64,000 nucleotides of DNA from Pseudomonas sp. PA15(2017) (GTDB lineage Bacteria; Pseudomonadota; Gammaproteobacteria; Pseudomonadales; Pseudomonadaceae): contig NZ_MSXV01000056.1 of the NCBI RefSeq assembly GCF_001945395.1, positions 63,669 through 127,668 of the forward strand, written 5' to 3'. How positions within the stretch are numbered: the first letter of the stretch is position 1; each line of letters begins with the position of its first letter. The notes under the pieces are model-generated. The model did not search any database. It saw nothing but the letters and a program-made list of their open reading frames with translations, and was not told the origin of the DNA. This document shows positions 9,226 through 19,382 of this stretch, in pieces. A program made the position numbers and the translations under genes.

Positions 9226-9336
9226 GGATTGTGATTAGGGCCTTAGGATGGGGGTAACCCATCGGCAATTGATGGCTTACACCTACTCGGCCCGATCCAT
9301 CCTACGGCGGGAATTGATGGGGTTACGCGCTCGCAG
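9226..9336. repeat. Spacer between REP copies with its own imperfect inverted repeat
   Basis: The stretch contains ttaggatgggggtaaccca near one end and gatccatcctac plus gatggggttacgcgc near the other, forming imperfect inverted and direct matches. It resembles the taggatgggttacgcc-type intergenic repeats seen in Proteobacteria. No open frame with normal codon use is present. Confidence 0.45.
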
Positions 9337-9378
9337 TTGTGGGAGCGGGCCATGCCCGCGAAAAGCCGCGCTCCCAGT
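9337..9378. repeat. REP palindrome 2
   Basis: A single REP hairpin: ttgtgggagcgggccatgcc faces cgcgctcccagt. It lies 11 bp from the end of the DUF1513 gene on the opposite strand, so it may double as a transcript end for that operon. Confidence 0.8.
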
Positions 9379-9389
9379 GTTGATCACGA

Positions 9390-10490
9390 TCAGGCCAGAC
9401 GCAGGTGGTTGTCCCAGAGCCCCGCCGGCAGCTCAAGGGGCTGCATGGCGATGCGTTCGCTGCGGCAGTCGTAGAGACGGCAGCGGCCGATGCCGGCGCT
9501 GACCACGAAGCCGTTCTCCACGGCACCGACGCCGGCGCAGTCGGGCAGGGCGGTATCCAGGCGCACTGCGCCACTGTCCAGGTCCCAGATGAACAGGCGA
9601 TTCCCGCGCGGCGCGGTCATCGCCAGCAGGCGCAGGTCGCTGTGCACGGCGACGCTGGCGGTGTACTGGCTCATCATCTGGCGCTGTGCATCGGCCATGG
9701 GAAAGTGCTGGAACGGCTGACCCGGGCGCTTGATCGCTACCAGCGGCACGGCGTCCATGGCATCGCCCATGTACTGCTGGCCGCTGACCACGGTGCCGTC
9801 GCTGGCCACGGCCAGGTGGCGCACGCTGTTCATCGGCTCGGGGAGCTGTTCCTTGCTGTGCAGGGTGCCGTCGCGGGCCATCAGTACCAGGCTGGCTTGC
9901 ATCGCGTCGAGGTTCATTTCCACCCGGCTTTCCGCCTCGGTGCGGATGCCGCCGTTGGCCACCACCAGGGTTTCGCCATCGGGCATCCACAACAGCTGGT
10001 GCGGGCCCAGGCCATGGCTGGAGAGCTCGTCGCGGTGCACCAGACGCTCGCCCTCCAGGCGATAGGCGCCAATCACCCCACGGCCGGGGTCGCGGGTGTC
10101 GTTTTCGGTGGCGTACAGCCACTCGCCATCCTTGTGGAACACGGCGTGGCCATAGAAATGCCGATCCTGCTCGCTGCGCAGGGTCTGCAGCAGACGGCCA
10201 TCGCGGGTGTCGACCAGATAGCTCTCGGTGCTCGGCCGGCGCCCGACGAACAGTGCCAGGGGCAAGGTGGGGTGAGGCACCACGTCATGGCAGCGCTCGG
10301 TCACCTGGGTGACGAAAGCGCGCTCGCCATCGAGTCGATAGCCGACCGCATAATGCTTGCCGCCTTCATCGTTACGTGCCGACAGCAGCAGCGGCTGGTG
10401 GCCGGTGTGGGTCAGCTTCCAGCCACCGACGGCGCCGGCAGCCAGTAGGGTGGCGCTGAGGCCGAGAAAAGCCCGGCGTTTCATGGTCAT
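9390..10490 (-). CDS. DUF1513 periplasmic protein (last gene of the iron-linked imelysin cluster)
   Basis: 366 aa. The N terminus MTMKRRAFLGLSATLLAAGAVGG has a twin Arg followed by a hydrophobic run, so Tat export to the periplasm is likely. The body is repetitive beta-propeller-like sequence (HAVFHKDGEWLYATEND, HQLLWMPDGETLVVANGG, VRHLAVASDGTVVSGQQ) typical of DUF1513. It starts five bases after the stop of the imelysin-like lipoprotein gene, with a GGAG site upstream, so it is operonic. The same four-gene order occurs at PA4370-PA4373 in P. aeruginosa. Its precise activity is unknown. Confidence 0.85.
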   Translation of the reverse strand: MTMKRRAFLGLSATLLAAGAVGGWKLTHTGHQPLLLSARNDEGGKHYAVGYRLDGERAFVTQVTERCHDVVPHPTLPLALFVGRRPSTESYLVDTRDGRLLQTLRSEQDRHFYGHAVFHKDGEWLYATENDTRDPGRGVIGAYRLEGERLVHRDELSSHGLGPHQLLWMPDGETLVVANGGIRTEAESRVEMNLDAMQASLVLMARDGTLHSKEQLPEPMNSVRHLAVASDGTVVSGQQYMGDAMDAVPLVAIKRPGQPFQHFPMADAQRQMMSQYTASVAVHSDLRLLAMTAPRGNRLFIWDLDSGAVRLDTALPDCAGVGAVENGFVVSAGIGRCRLYDCRSERIAMQPLELPAGLWDNHLRLA

Positions 10491-10494
10491 GGTT

Positions 10495-11556
10495 TCAGTC
10501 TCCGTCGTGGGCGTTGAAGCCCAACTGGATGCCCAGCGCTCGCGCCAGCTCGCCTTCGTGCAGGCGGTGCAGCACGTTGAGGCTGTCGTAGAAGGCATTG
10601 AGGCTCTGGCGGCCGGCGTCGTCGGCGAGCAGCTCGCCGAGCGGGCGCTGCAGGCCGGCCAGTTGCTTGCGACATTCGACGTAGGCGGCGTCGATGCGTT
10701 TCTTGAGATCGTCCTGATCGCTGCCCAGCAGGGCCTGCAGGCCATCGTTGTTGGCACCGTGCCAGAGCTGCTCGGCACCGCTCAGCGCCGCACCCAGGTT
10801 GCTCAGGCTGGCCTGGCTGCGCCACGCTTCGGCCTGGTAGGGCTGCGGTACGCCCTTGCTCTGCCGGCCCAGGGGAGCGCCGAGCTTTTTCTTCAGGCCA
10901 TCGATGGCGCTGACCTGAGTACGCAGCATGTCGGAGATCGCCTCGCCCGCTTCGGCGTAGCGCTCGTTGGGGAAGGTGCGAAACAGCGCTAGGGCGCCAT
11001 TGTCGCCTTGCCACTGGTCAAGCACGGTGGTGACCAGCGCCTGCTGGTGCTCGCCGATTGCTACCAGCATTGGGCAGTAGCGAGCTTTCTGCTCGGGGTT
11101 CTGCAGGTCGATCTCGGGATCGAACATCAGGTATTCGTAGGCGGTGAGCCCCTGGACGACCACGCTGGCCTTTTCCAAGTCGGCCGCGCCCAATTGCGGC
11201 TTGGCCTTGATCAATGCCTCTACCTGGCGGGCCACGAGGTTCTTCTTGTCCGGCCAGAACTGCACCTGCCAGGCGCGGTTACCTTCGGCCAACGGGCCGA
11301 CCGCCAGTGGCTGCAAGCTGGCCCAGGCGCTCTGGGTGGTGAGGAACGCCTGGCGAGCGGTGCCCAGGTCTTCCTGGCCTGCGCAAAATGCCTTGGAGCT
11401 GCTGGCCAGGGCGACATTGGCCTCTCTCCAGGTAGCGTGGGCCGGTAGCAACACGCCTTCGGCCAGCGCAGAGCTGGTGGTGGCATCAGGATCGGCCGGC
11501 GAGCAGGCGGCCAGGGTCAGGCCCAGCAGGGCGAGGGTCAGCGGAGAACGGATCAT
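10495..11556 (-). CDS. Imelysin-family lipoprotein (divergent second copy)
   Basis: 353 aa. The signal peptide ends in lipobox LAAC with Cys 18, so it is membrane-anchored in the periplasm. The body is imelysin-like helical sequence (NLVARQVEALIK, VVQGLTAYEYLMFD). Where the true imelysin next door has GYHAIE, this protein has GLTAYE, so the conserved His of the GxHxxE signature is replaced by Thr. It probably lacks that metal-binding function or plays a supporting role. It lies 10 bp after the DUF1111 gene in the same operon. Confidence 0.85.
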   Translation of the reverse strand: MIRSPLTLALLGLTLAACSPADPDATTSSALAEGVLLPAHATWREANVALASSSKAFCAGQEDLGTARQAFLTTQSAWASLQPLAVGPLAEGNRAWQVQFWPDKKNLVARQVEALIKAKPQLGAADLEKASVVVQGLTAYEYLMFDPEIDLQNPEQKARYCPMLVAIGEHQQALVTTVLDQWQGDNGALALFRTFPNERYAEAGEAISDMLRTQVSAIDGLKKKLGAPLGRQSKGVPQPYQAEAWRSQASLSNLGAALSGAEQLWHGANNDGLQALLGSDQDDLKKRIDAAYVECRKQLAGLQRPLGELLADDAGRQSLNAFYDSLNVLHRLHEGELARALGIQLGFNAHDGD

Positions 11557-11566
11557 GCGCGGCTCC

Positions 11567-12985
11567 TTACAGTGAATTCAGAAACGCCAGAAGCGCGGCG
11601 CGCTCCTCGCTGGAAAATTGCAGCACCCGCTGCTTGGCCGCTTCGGCTTCGCCGCCATGCCAGGCGATGGCTTCGAGCAGGTTGCGGGCGCGGCCGTCGT
11701 GCAGGAACTGGGTGTGGCCGCTAACGGTTTCCGTCAGGCCGATGCCCCACAGCGGTGCGGTGCGCCACTGGCGCCCGTTGGCGAGAAACTCGTCGCGGCC
11801 ATCGGCCAGGCCTTCACCCATGTCGTGCAGCAACAGATCGGTGTAGGGGCGAATCGTCTGGCCTGCCAGTTCCGGTTCGGCGGCATCGGCAGCGGTGACG
11901 AAACTGGGCGTGTGGCAGCCCTGGCAGCCGGCGCGGTGGAACAGAGTCTTGCCGGCCAGCACCTGCGCATCGTCGACATGGCGGCGCGCCGGCACGGCGA
12001 GGTTGCGGGTGTAGAACAGCACCATGGCCATGATGTTGTCGCTGACTTCCGGTTCACCGCCGTGGGGCGCGGCGCGGCAGTCGGTCTGCGCTTGGGTGCA
12101 GCCATCGGTGGGCAGCAGGCTGCTGGTCAGGCCCATGTCCTGCAGGAAGGCGTGGGCGTTCTGCTGGTTGAGCGTTGGTTGCCCGGCCTTCCAGCCGAAA
12201 CGGCCGAGCACGGTCTCCTGGCGCGCATCGTCCCACACCCGATTGGGCCGACCGCGGATGCCATCGCCGTTGCGGTCGTCCGGGTCGGCGTTGGCGAGGA
12301 TCGCCGCTTCGGGGATCGCTTCGAGCAGCCCCAGGCCGATCATCGGCGGGGCGACGCGCGCCGAGAACAACGTGTCCGGGTGCATTGGCCCATAGCCGAG
12401 CTGGCTAATGTTCAACTGCGGCTTGCGCAGTTCGAGGGTGTGCCCGTCGGCGAAGCGCACCCGCTCGGTGCTGTACTCGACGCGCACCTTGCCTTCGGGG
12501 GCGACACCGGGGTTGGCCATGTCCTGCAACTGGCTGCCATAGGTGGGTTCGGGCACCACGCCAAGGCGTTGGAGTGCGGCGCGATTGGCGTCGCCCGCCG
12601 GTATCGACAGGCGCACCAGCATCGATACGGCGTTGACGCTACCCGGCTCGGGCGGGTGGCCACGGCCATCGCGAACATGACAGTTCTGGCAGGCGTTGGT
12701 GTTGAACAGTGGGCCGAGGCCGTCACGGGCCGTGGTGGTCGATGGGGCGATCACCCAGGGGTTGCGAAAGAAGCTGTTGCCCACACTGAAGTCCAGACGG
12801 CGTTCGGGGGCCAGATTGGCGGAGGGCAGGGAGAAGGCCACGCGATCACTGCGTGACACGGTTGCGGCGCCACCGGACAGCGCTTCGCCAGGTTCGGCGC
12901 TGGTGAAGCTGGGCGACTGATCGCAGGCGGTCAGGCCGAAAGCCAGAAACAGCAGCGGCAGCAGGCGACCGGGTGACGCTGACAT
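11567..12985 (-). CDS. Di-haem DUF1111 lipoprotein (thiol-oxidoreductase-like cytochrome)
   Basis: 472 aa. Lipobox LTAC gives a lipidated Cys 21. Two haem-c sites are visible: CQNCH at 99-103 and CQGCH at 354-358, the second in the peroxidase-like C-terminal part. The family is often labelled thiol oxidoreductase but is better described as a c-type di-haem protein related to MauG/cytochrome c peroxidases. It probably passes electrons or changes iron redox state in the periplasm. It begins the DUF1111 / imelysin-like / DUF1513 transcript. A weak Fur-box-like site lies 59-77 bases upstream. Confidence 0.88.
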   Translation of the reverse strand: MSASPGRLLPLLFLAFGLTACDQSPSFTSAEPGEALSGGAATVSRSDRVAFSLPSANLAPERRLDFSVGNSFFRNPWVIAPSTTTARDGLGPLFNTNACQNCHVRDGRGHPPEPGSVNAVSMLVRLSIPAGDANRAALQRLGVVPEPTYGSQLQDMANPGVAPEGKVRVEYSTERVRFADGHTLELRKPQLNISQLGYGPMHPDTLFSARVAPPMIGLGLLEAIPEAAILANADPDDRNGDGIRGRPNRVWDDARQETVLGRFGWKAGQPTLNQQNAHAFLQDMGLTSSLLPTDGCTQAQTDCRAAPHGGEPEVSDNIMAMVLFYTRNLAVPARRHVDDAQVLAGKTLFHRAGCQGCHTPSFVTAADAAEPELAGQTIRPYTDLLLHDMGEGLADGRDEFLANGRQWRTAPLWGIGLTETVSGHTQFLHDGRARNLLEAIAWHGGEAEAAKQRVLQFSSEERAALLAFLNSL

Positions 12986-13043
12986 GGATGAATCCGGAGG
13001 GCAGAAATCGAGGGCGGGAATCTTAGCAGTCTGCGCAGGTTTA

Positions 13044-13062
13044 AATAAGATGGATTTGCGTT
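13044..13062 (-). promoter_or_regulatory. Weak candidate Fur box upstream of the DUF1111 operon
   Basis: The minus-strand sequence AACGCAAATCCATCTTATT matches the 19-base form aatgataatcattctcatt at 13 positions by eye. It is AT-rich in a GC-rich setting and lies upstream of the DUF1111 start. Weaker than the icmP site. Confidence 0.35.
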
Positions 13063-13160
13063 CAATCGGCTGGTGCTATGGGCTGGATATCAGGCAACCA
13101 TAGCGGCGCGGACCATGAAAGTTTTGCTCCGAGGTCACTGGCGCAGTTGCAGGCCGCATA

Positions 13161-13189
13161 AAAAAGCCGGTACGCAAAAACGTACCGGC
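13161..13189 (-). terminator. Intrinsic terminator after icmP
   Basis: On the minus strand a 9-bp stem (gccggtacg / cgtaccggc) is followed by TTTTTT, 30 bases past the icmP stop. It separates icmP from the downstream DUF1111 operon, which therefore needs its own promoter or read-through. Confidence 0.9.
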
Positions 13190-13218
13190 TCGTCTGTCAC
13201 ACGGATGAAACGCCTGGA

Positions 13219-14556
<1,338 letters not shown>

Positions 14557-14616
14557 GACGAAATCCTTTGCATGTTGGTGGGGAGTGCGCATGGGGTTCC
14601 ACGCGAGCTGCAACAT

Positions 14617-14635
14617 AATGCGAAAGATTTGCATT
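14617..14635 (-). promoter_or_regulatory. Fur box upstream of icmP
   Basis: The minus strand reads AATGCAAATCTTTCGCATT, matching 15 of 19 positions of the overlapping Fur hexamer form aatgataatcattctcatt and retaining the outer AATG/CATT symmetry. Its placement upstream of an imelysin gene, a known iron-regulated class, supports Fur repression. Confidence 0.75.
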
Positions 14636-14705
14636 TTAAGCAAAGGGTCGATGTGCTAGCACGCGGATCGCGTCGGCTGTCGCGATCCGCTTTTCAGGCG
14701 GGAAG

Positions 14706-16769
14706 TCAGAGCGTGGCGGGGTTGATATGCCGCTGCGAGCGGCTGGACTGCTTGAGGTACTGGGTCAGCTCGCGGGCGGGCAGCGGCCGGCTGTAGTAAT
14801 AGCCCTGACCTTCATGACAGCCCTGGGCGATGATGTAGGCCTCCTGCTCGGCGGTCTCCACACCTTCGGCGATGACCTGCATGCCCAGGCTCTTGCCCAG
14901 CTGGATGATGGCACGAACGATGGTGGCGTCGTCCTCGTCCTCGAGCAGATCCTGCACGAAGCTCTTGTCGATCTTGATCTTGTCCAGCGGCAGGCTCTTC
15001 AGGTAGCTGAGCGAGGAATAGCCGGTGCCGAAGTCGTCGATGGCGATCAGCGCACCGGAGCGGCGCAGGCTGAGCAGGTGCTGGGCAGCGGTGCTGATGT
15101 CTTCCATCAGGCCGGTTTCGGTGACTTCCAGCTCCAGGCTGCGAGCGGGCAGGCGGTACATCTGCATGAGGTTGTTGACTACGCGCGGCAGCTCGGCGTG
15201 GTGCAGCTGCACGGTGGACAGATTGACCGCCATGCGCAGTTCGCTGTAGCCCTGATCATGCCACTCGCGCAGTTGACGGCAGGTCTGGTCGAGCACCCAT
15301 TCGCCAATGGCGATGATGCTGCCGTTCTGCTCGGCCAGCGGAATGAACAGGTCCGGGCCGACGAAACCATGCTGTGGGTGCTGCCAGCGCAAAAGCGCCT
15401 CGACGCCCACCACGCGCTGGTCGCGGTAGCTGATCTGCGGCTGGTAGACGACGTGCAGCTGGTTCAGCGCCAGGGCGTCGCGCAGGTCCTTTTCCAGTTC
15501 GCGGCGACGACGCATCTCGCTGTCGACGCTGGCGATGTAGAACTGGTAGCGGTTGCGCGAGCGGCTCTTGGCCAGGGTCATGGTCTGTTCGGCTTTCTGC
15601 AGCAGCTTCTCGGGGCTGTCGCCGTCTTCCGGGAACAGGGTAATGCCGATGGTGGCGCGCAGTTGCACCTGGTGATCGTCGAGGGTGAAGGGCGTTTCCA
15701 GGTCGTCGAGCACGCTCTGCGCCAGCTCGGCAGCTTCATAGGGTTGCTCGATATCGGCCTGCACCAGAGCGAACTGATCGCCGCCCAGGCGTGCCAGGGC
15801 GCCGAGCCGGCCACTGTGGCTGCGCAGGCGATCGGACAGCGCTAGCAGCAGCTGGTCGCCGGTCTGGTAGCTGAACTGTTCGTTGATGCCCTTGAAGTCA
15901 TCCAGGCCCACGCACAGCACGGCGACGCGGCGCTGCAGGCGCCCGGCATCCTCGAGAATCTGTTCGAGCTGCTGCTGCAGTTGCAGGCGGTTGGGTAGGC
16001 TGGTCAGGAAATCGTATTGCGACATGCGCTGCAGGCTGTTTTCCGCCTCGCGGCGCAGGTGGGTGTTGCGTTCGATGGAGGCGAGCAGCCCGTTGGCGGT
16101 ATTGATCCACAGGCCCAGCTCGTTCTTCTCGTTGCCGGCTAGCATCGGCAGCTTGTTCTCGCTGGGGCGATCCGGGTTGATGCTGCTCAGGTGCTCGATG
16201 ATCAGCCCCAGGGGCTTGGTCAACAGCCAGTAGTAGACCAGGTACAGGACCAGGCCCATGGCCAGGGCGCGTAGCACGCCAGAGATGAAGATGATCACCG
16301 AGTTGGTGAGAAAGCTTTCCCCGTACAGTGCGGTGTCCAGGGTGATGTTCAGGTCGCCGTAGTATTCGTTGTAGGGCTCGCGGCCGACCAAGCGGGTGCT
16401 GAAATGCTGTTCCTCGCCGAGGATCGGGTCGGTCAGCCAGCGAATGGGCAGGTGGGCGAGCGGCCGGCTCTTTTCGGCGAGCATATGCTCGCCCGGGTAG
16501 CCAATGGACGCCTGGCGCACCGATTCATGCTGGAACAGGCCTTCGACCACCTGCATGCCCATCTCGCGATCCAGGCTGTAGACCGCCTGGGTGGAGGGGT
16601 CCCGGAACATGCCGAGAATGCGCTGGGAGTCGCTGGTGATGGAGTGGCGCGTCTTGTAAACGTCGAACACGATTTGCCCGAGGCTGAGCACCACGCCCAC
16701 GGCAAGCGCGGACAACAGCACCACGCGCAGCAGTTTCACGGACAAGCTGTGCTTGAGTTCCAGCTTCAA
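14706..16769 (-). CDS. bifA: BifA, inner-membrane c-di-GMP phosphodiesterase with degenerate GGDEF domain
   Basis: 687 aa when started at the TTG at 16769, which has AAGGA at the right distance and gives exactly the known BifA length; upstream in-frame sequence to 16934 is not BifA-like. Two membrane segments at about 13-33 and 155-182 flank a periplasmic domain. The GGDEF domain reads GGDQF (329-333), predicted not to make c-di-GMP. The EAL domain is intact, with EALLRW at 457-462 and later NLST, EVTETGLMED and DDFGTGYSSLSYL. It degrades c-di-GMP and so promotes motility over biofilm. Monocistronic next to sodB. Confidence 0.95.
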   Translation of the reverse strand: MKLELKHSLSVKLLRVVLLSALAVGVVLSLGQIVFDVYKTRHSITSDSQRILGMFRDPSTQAVYSLDREMGMQVVEGLFQHESVRQASIGYPGEHMLAEKSRPLAHLPIRWLTDPILGEEQHFSTRLVGREPYNEYYGDLNITLDTALYGESFLTNSVIIFISGVLRALAMGLVLYLVYYWLLTKPLGLIIEHLSSINPDRPSENKLPMLAGNEKNELGLWINTANGLLASIERNTHLRREAENSLQRMSQYDFLTSLPNRLQLQQQLEQILEDAGRLQRRVAVLCVGLDDFKGINEQFSYQTGDQLLLALSDRLRSHSGRLGALARLGGDQFALVQADIEQPYEAAELAQSVLDDLETPFTLDDHQVQLRATIGITLFPEDGDSPEKLLQKAEQTMTLAKSRSRNRYQFYIASVDSEMRRRRELEKDLRDALALNQLHVVYQPQISYRDQRVVGVEALLRWQHPQHGFVGPDLFIPLAEQNGSIIAIGEWVLDQTCRQLREWHDQGYSELRMAVNLSTVQLHHAELPRVVNNLMQMYRLPARSLELEVTETGLMEDISTAAQHLLSLRRSGALIAIDDFGTGYSSLSYLKSLPLDKIKIDKSFVQDLLEDEDDATIVRAIIQLGKSLGMQVIAEGVETAEQEAYIIAQGCHEGQGYYYSRPLPARELTQYLKQSSRSQRHINPATL

Positions 16770-16946
16770 ATGGCTGTTCCTTGTGCGATACCCGGCGCCG
16801 GATTGGAGTTGAGTATTGGCAAACTCACGTTGGCAGTCAAAGGGCGCATGCGTGCGCCGACCAATCTTGTCGCATCTGGGTTCTGTTTCGGAACGAACCG
16901 CCAAGTCTTGAGCGCCGCCTGTCGATGCCGTCACGTTGTCACAGGC

Positions 16947-16983
16947 AAAAAAATGCCCCCCTGACTCGCATCAGGAGGGCATC
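16947..16983 (-). terminator. Intrinsic terminator after sodB
   Basis: On the minus strand gatgccctcctga pairs with tcaggggggcat and is followed by TTTTTTT, starting 16 bases past the sodB stop. The only other stretch of note in the 230-bp gap is the leader of bifA. Confidence 0.9.
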
Positions 16984-16999
16984 TTCATCGAGCTAGGGT

Positions 17000-17581
17000 T
17001 CAGGCAGCGAAGTTCTTCGCCACGAAGTCCCAGTTGACCAGGTTCCAGAACGCCTCGACATACTTCGGACGTACGTTGCGGTAGTCGATGTAGTAGGCGT
17101 GTTCCCACACGTCGCAGGTCAGCAGCGGGGTATCGCCGCTGGTCAGCGGGCAGCCGGCGCCGATGGTGCTGGACAGGGCCAGGGAACCGTCAGCTTTCTT
17201 GACCAGCCAGCCCCAGCCGGAACCGAAGGTGCCGACGGTGACCTTGCTGAACTCTTCCTTGAACGCGTCGAAGGAGCCGAAGGCCTTGTCGATGGCTGCA
17301 GCCAGTTCGCCGGTCGGCTGGCCGCCGCCGTTCGGGCTCAGGCAGTTCCAGTAGAAGGTGTGGTTCCACACCTGGGCGGCGTTGTTGAAGATGCCGCCGG
17401 AGGAAGTCTTGACGATTTCTTCCAGGCTCTTGCCTTCGAACTCGGTGCCAGGCACCAGGTTGTTCAGGTTCACGACATAGGTGTTGTGGTGCTTGTCGTG
17501 GTGGAACTCCAGTGTTTCCTTGGAGATGTGCGGCTGCAGGGAATCGTGTGCGTACGGCAGCGGCGGCAATTCGAAAGCCAT
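17000..17581 (-). CDS. sodB: Iron superoxide dismutase
   Basis: 193 aa from the ATG at 17581 (MAFELPPLPY), with AGGAGAAT upstream. It converts superoxide to oxygen and peroxide in the cytoplasm. Metal ligands are H27, H74, D157 and H161 (DVWEHAYYIDY). The residue pattern FNNAAQVWNHTFYWNCLSPNG and the Gln in the N-terminal half fit the Fe form rather than Mn. It sits beside bifA, as in P. aeruginosa (PA4366/PA4367). Confidence 0.97.
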   Translation of the reverse strand: MAFELPPLPYAHDSLQPHISKETLEFHHDKHHNTYVVNLNNLVPGTEFEGKSLEEIVKTSSGGIFNNAAQVWNHTFYWNCLSPNGGGQPTGELAAAIDKAFGSFDAFKEEFSKVTVGTFGSGWGWLVKKADGSLALSSTIGAGCPLTSGDTPLLTCDVWEHAYYIDYRNVRPKYVEAFWNLVNWDFVAKNFAA

Positions 17582-17755
17582 GGTTATTCTCCTAATCAGG
17601 TCTGTTGCGATGAGCGCAAGGCCGATCACGGGCGGCCAAACATGCGTCGGCGGATTTATACCCTTTGCGACGCAGGGCAGGGATCATAGCACCGGGGCTA
17701 CGCCATAACCACGCAGCAACTGTGCGGGATACCGGGCCAGAGCCTTCGCGGCGAT

Positions 17756-18595
17756 TCAGGCCAGCTTCATCATCGCCACCCCGGCGAGAATGATCAGGCA
17801 GGCGACGGCGCGCAGTGGCGGCAAGCTCTCCTTGAGCCACAGCCGGCCGATCAGCAGGGCGAATACCACGCTGGTCTCGCGCAGCGCCGAAACCAGCGCC
17901 ACCGGCGCCAGGGTCATGGCCCAGATGGCGATGCTGTAGGCCAGCATCGACATGGCGCCGCCCAGCAGGCCGGCGCGCCAGTGCGGCACGAGTGCGCTAA
18001 TAACGCCCCGGCCGCGTTGCCCAGATATTACCAGCGCCATCACCAGGCCGTTGACCGCGAACAGCCAGGCCGAGTAGGACAGCGGGTCACCATTGGCGCG
18101 GGCGCCGCTGGCGTCTGCCAGGGTGTAGCCGGCGATGAACAGGGCGGTGAGCAGCGCATTGATCAGCAAGCCACTGCTGCTCTTGCCGTGGCCGCCGCGT
18201 ATCGCCATCAGCCAGATGCCGCCGACCAGCACGGCAAGGCCCAGCCATTGGCCGGCCGGCAACACTTCACCGAGCAGCAGGACGGAGAGCACCGCCACCA
18301 GCAGCGGCGAGCTGCCTCGGGAAATCGGATAGACCTGGCCGAGGTCGCCGTGCTGGTAAGCGCGGCTCAGGAACAGGTTGTAGCCGATGTGCAGCAGCGC
18401 CGAGAGGATGATCCACGGCCAGGCCGCCGCGTTGGGGGCGGCCACGAAGGGCAGGGCGAGAAGGGCGACGATGCCGGCGCCGATCTGGATCAGCGAAGCG
18501 GTGAGAAAGCGATCCAGGCCGATCTTAAGCAATGCGTTCCAGCCGGCGTGCAGGGCCGCGGCGGCGATGACCATGAGAAAGACGCTGGTTTCCAC
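17756..18595 (-). CDS. EamA/DMT-superfamily transporter
   Basis: 279 aa starting at a GTG with GGGAG five bases upstream. About ten hydrophobic segments form the two EamA halves (first VFLMVIAAAALHAGWNALLKIG; second half after residue 140). An internal SRGSSPLLVAVLSVLLLGE block is typical of the drug/metabolite transporter family. The substrate cannot be read from sequence. It lies downstream of argO on the same strand with 63 bp between, so cotranscription is possible. Confidence 0.85.
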   Translation of the reverse strand: METSVFLMVIAAAALHAGWNALLKIGLDRFLTASLIQIGAGIVALLALPFVAAPNAAAWPWIILSALLHIGYNLFLSRAYQHGDLGQVYPISRGSSPLLVAVLSVLLLGEVLPAGQWLGLAVLVGGIWLMAIRGGHGKSSSGLLINALLTALFIAGYTLADASGARANGDPLSYSAWLFAVNGLVMALVISGQRGRGVISALVPHWRAGLLGGAMSMLAYSIAIWAMTLAPVALVSALRETSVVFALLIGRLWLKESLPPLRAVACLIILAGVAMMKLA

Positions 18596-18658
18596 TGCTG
18601 CTCCCTTGCAGTTCAGGTGGGCCCCAGCATAGCAGTTGAGGCCGCCGTGATGCGGGCG

Positions 18659-19261
18659 TTACAGCGGGTTGGCGATCAGTGGCCAGGCGATGGCGAACAT
18701 CATGGTCGCGACCACCAGGTCGATGATTCGCCAGGTCAGCGGGCGAGCCAGCCAGGGCGCGAGCCAGGCGGCGCCGAAGGCCAGGCACAGGAACCACAGC
18801 ATCGACGCGCTGGCCGCACCGGCCGCGTAGGCCGAGGGCACCGGCTGCTGAGCGCCGAGCGAGCCGATCAGCAGGACGGTATCCAGGTACACGTGGGGGT
18901 TGAGCAGGGTCACCGCCAGAGTCGCCAGCAGCACTGCGCGCAACGATCGCGAGGCGCCGGTCTCAGCTTGCAGCCCGGCGGGGCGGCAGGCGCGTCGCAG
19001 GGCCTGGGCGCCGTACCAGATCAGAAACGCGGCGCCGCCCCAGCGGGCGATGCCGAGCAGGAGTTCGCTCTGCACCAACAGGGTCGCCAGGCCGAACACG
19101 CCAGCGCTGATCAGCAGCGCGTCGCAGACGATGCACAGCAGGGCGACCGGCACGTGATGTTCGCGGCGCAGGCTCTGGGCGAGCACGAAAGCATTCTGGG
19201 CGCCGAGGGCGATGATCAGGCCGGCGGTGATCGCCAGGCCGTTGGTGTAGCTCTGCCACAT
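18659..19261 (-). CDS. argO: LysE/ArgO-family amino acid exporter
   Basis: 200 aa from the ATG at 19261, preceded by AAGGA. Six membrane segments; the family motif LGAQNAFVLAQSLRR is in the first third and TLLNPHVYLDTVLL in the middle. It exports basic amino acids such as arginine or lysine. It is transcribed divergently from the argP-type LysR regulator 121 bp away, which is the classical arrangement in which ArgP activates argO. Counterpart in P. aeruginosa is PA4365 beside iciA/argP. Confidence 0.88.
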   Translation of the reverse strand: MWQSYTNGLAITAGLIIALGAQNAFVLAQSLRREHHVPVALLCIVCDALLISAGVFGLATLLVQSELLLGIARWGGAAFLIWYGAQALRRACRPAGLQAETGASRSLRAVLLATLAVTLLNPHVYLDTVLLIGSLGAQQPVPSAYAAGAASASMLWFLCLAFGAAWLAPWLARPLTWRIIDLVVATMMFAIAWPLIANPL

Positions 19262-19382
19262 GGTGAAAGTCCTTGGAAACGAACGCATCGAGGGCGATGG
19301 GCGGGTGGGGATGGCTATCAGTCTGCGTCGCAAGGCTGTATAAGAAAAACAAATAGTGCTGATCGCTCATTAGGAAAATCGA

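Noticed and set aside
9158..9378. CRISPR-like repeats
   Set aside because: The units are palindromic REPs with no regular spacing or unique spacers, and no cas genes are present.
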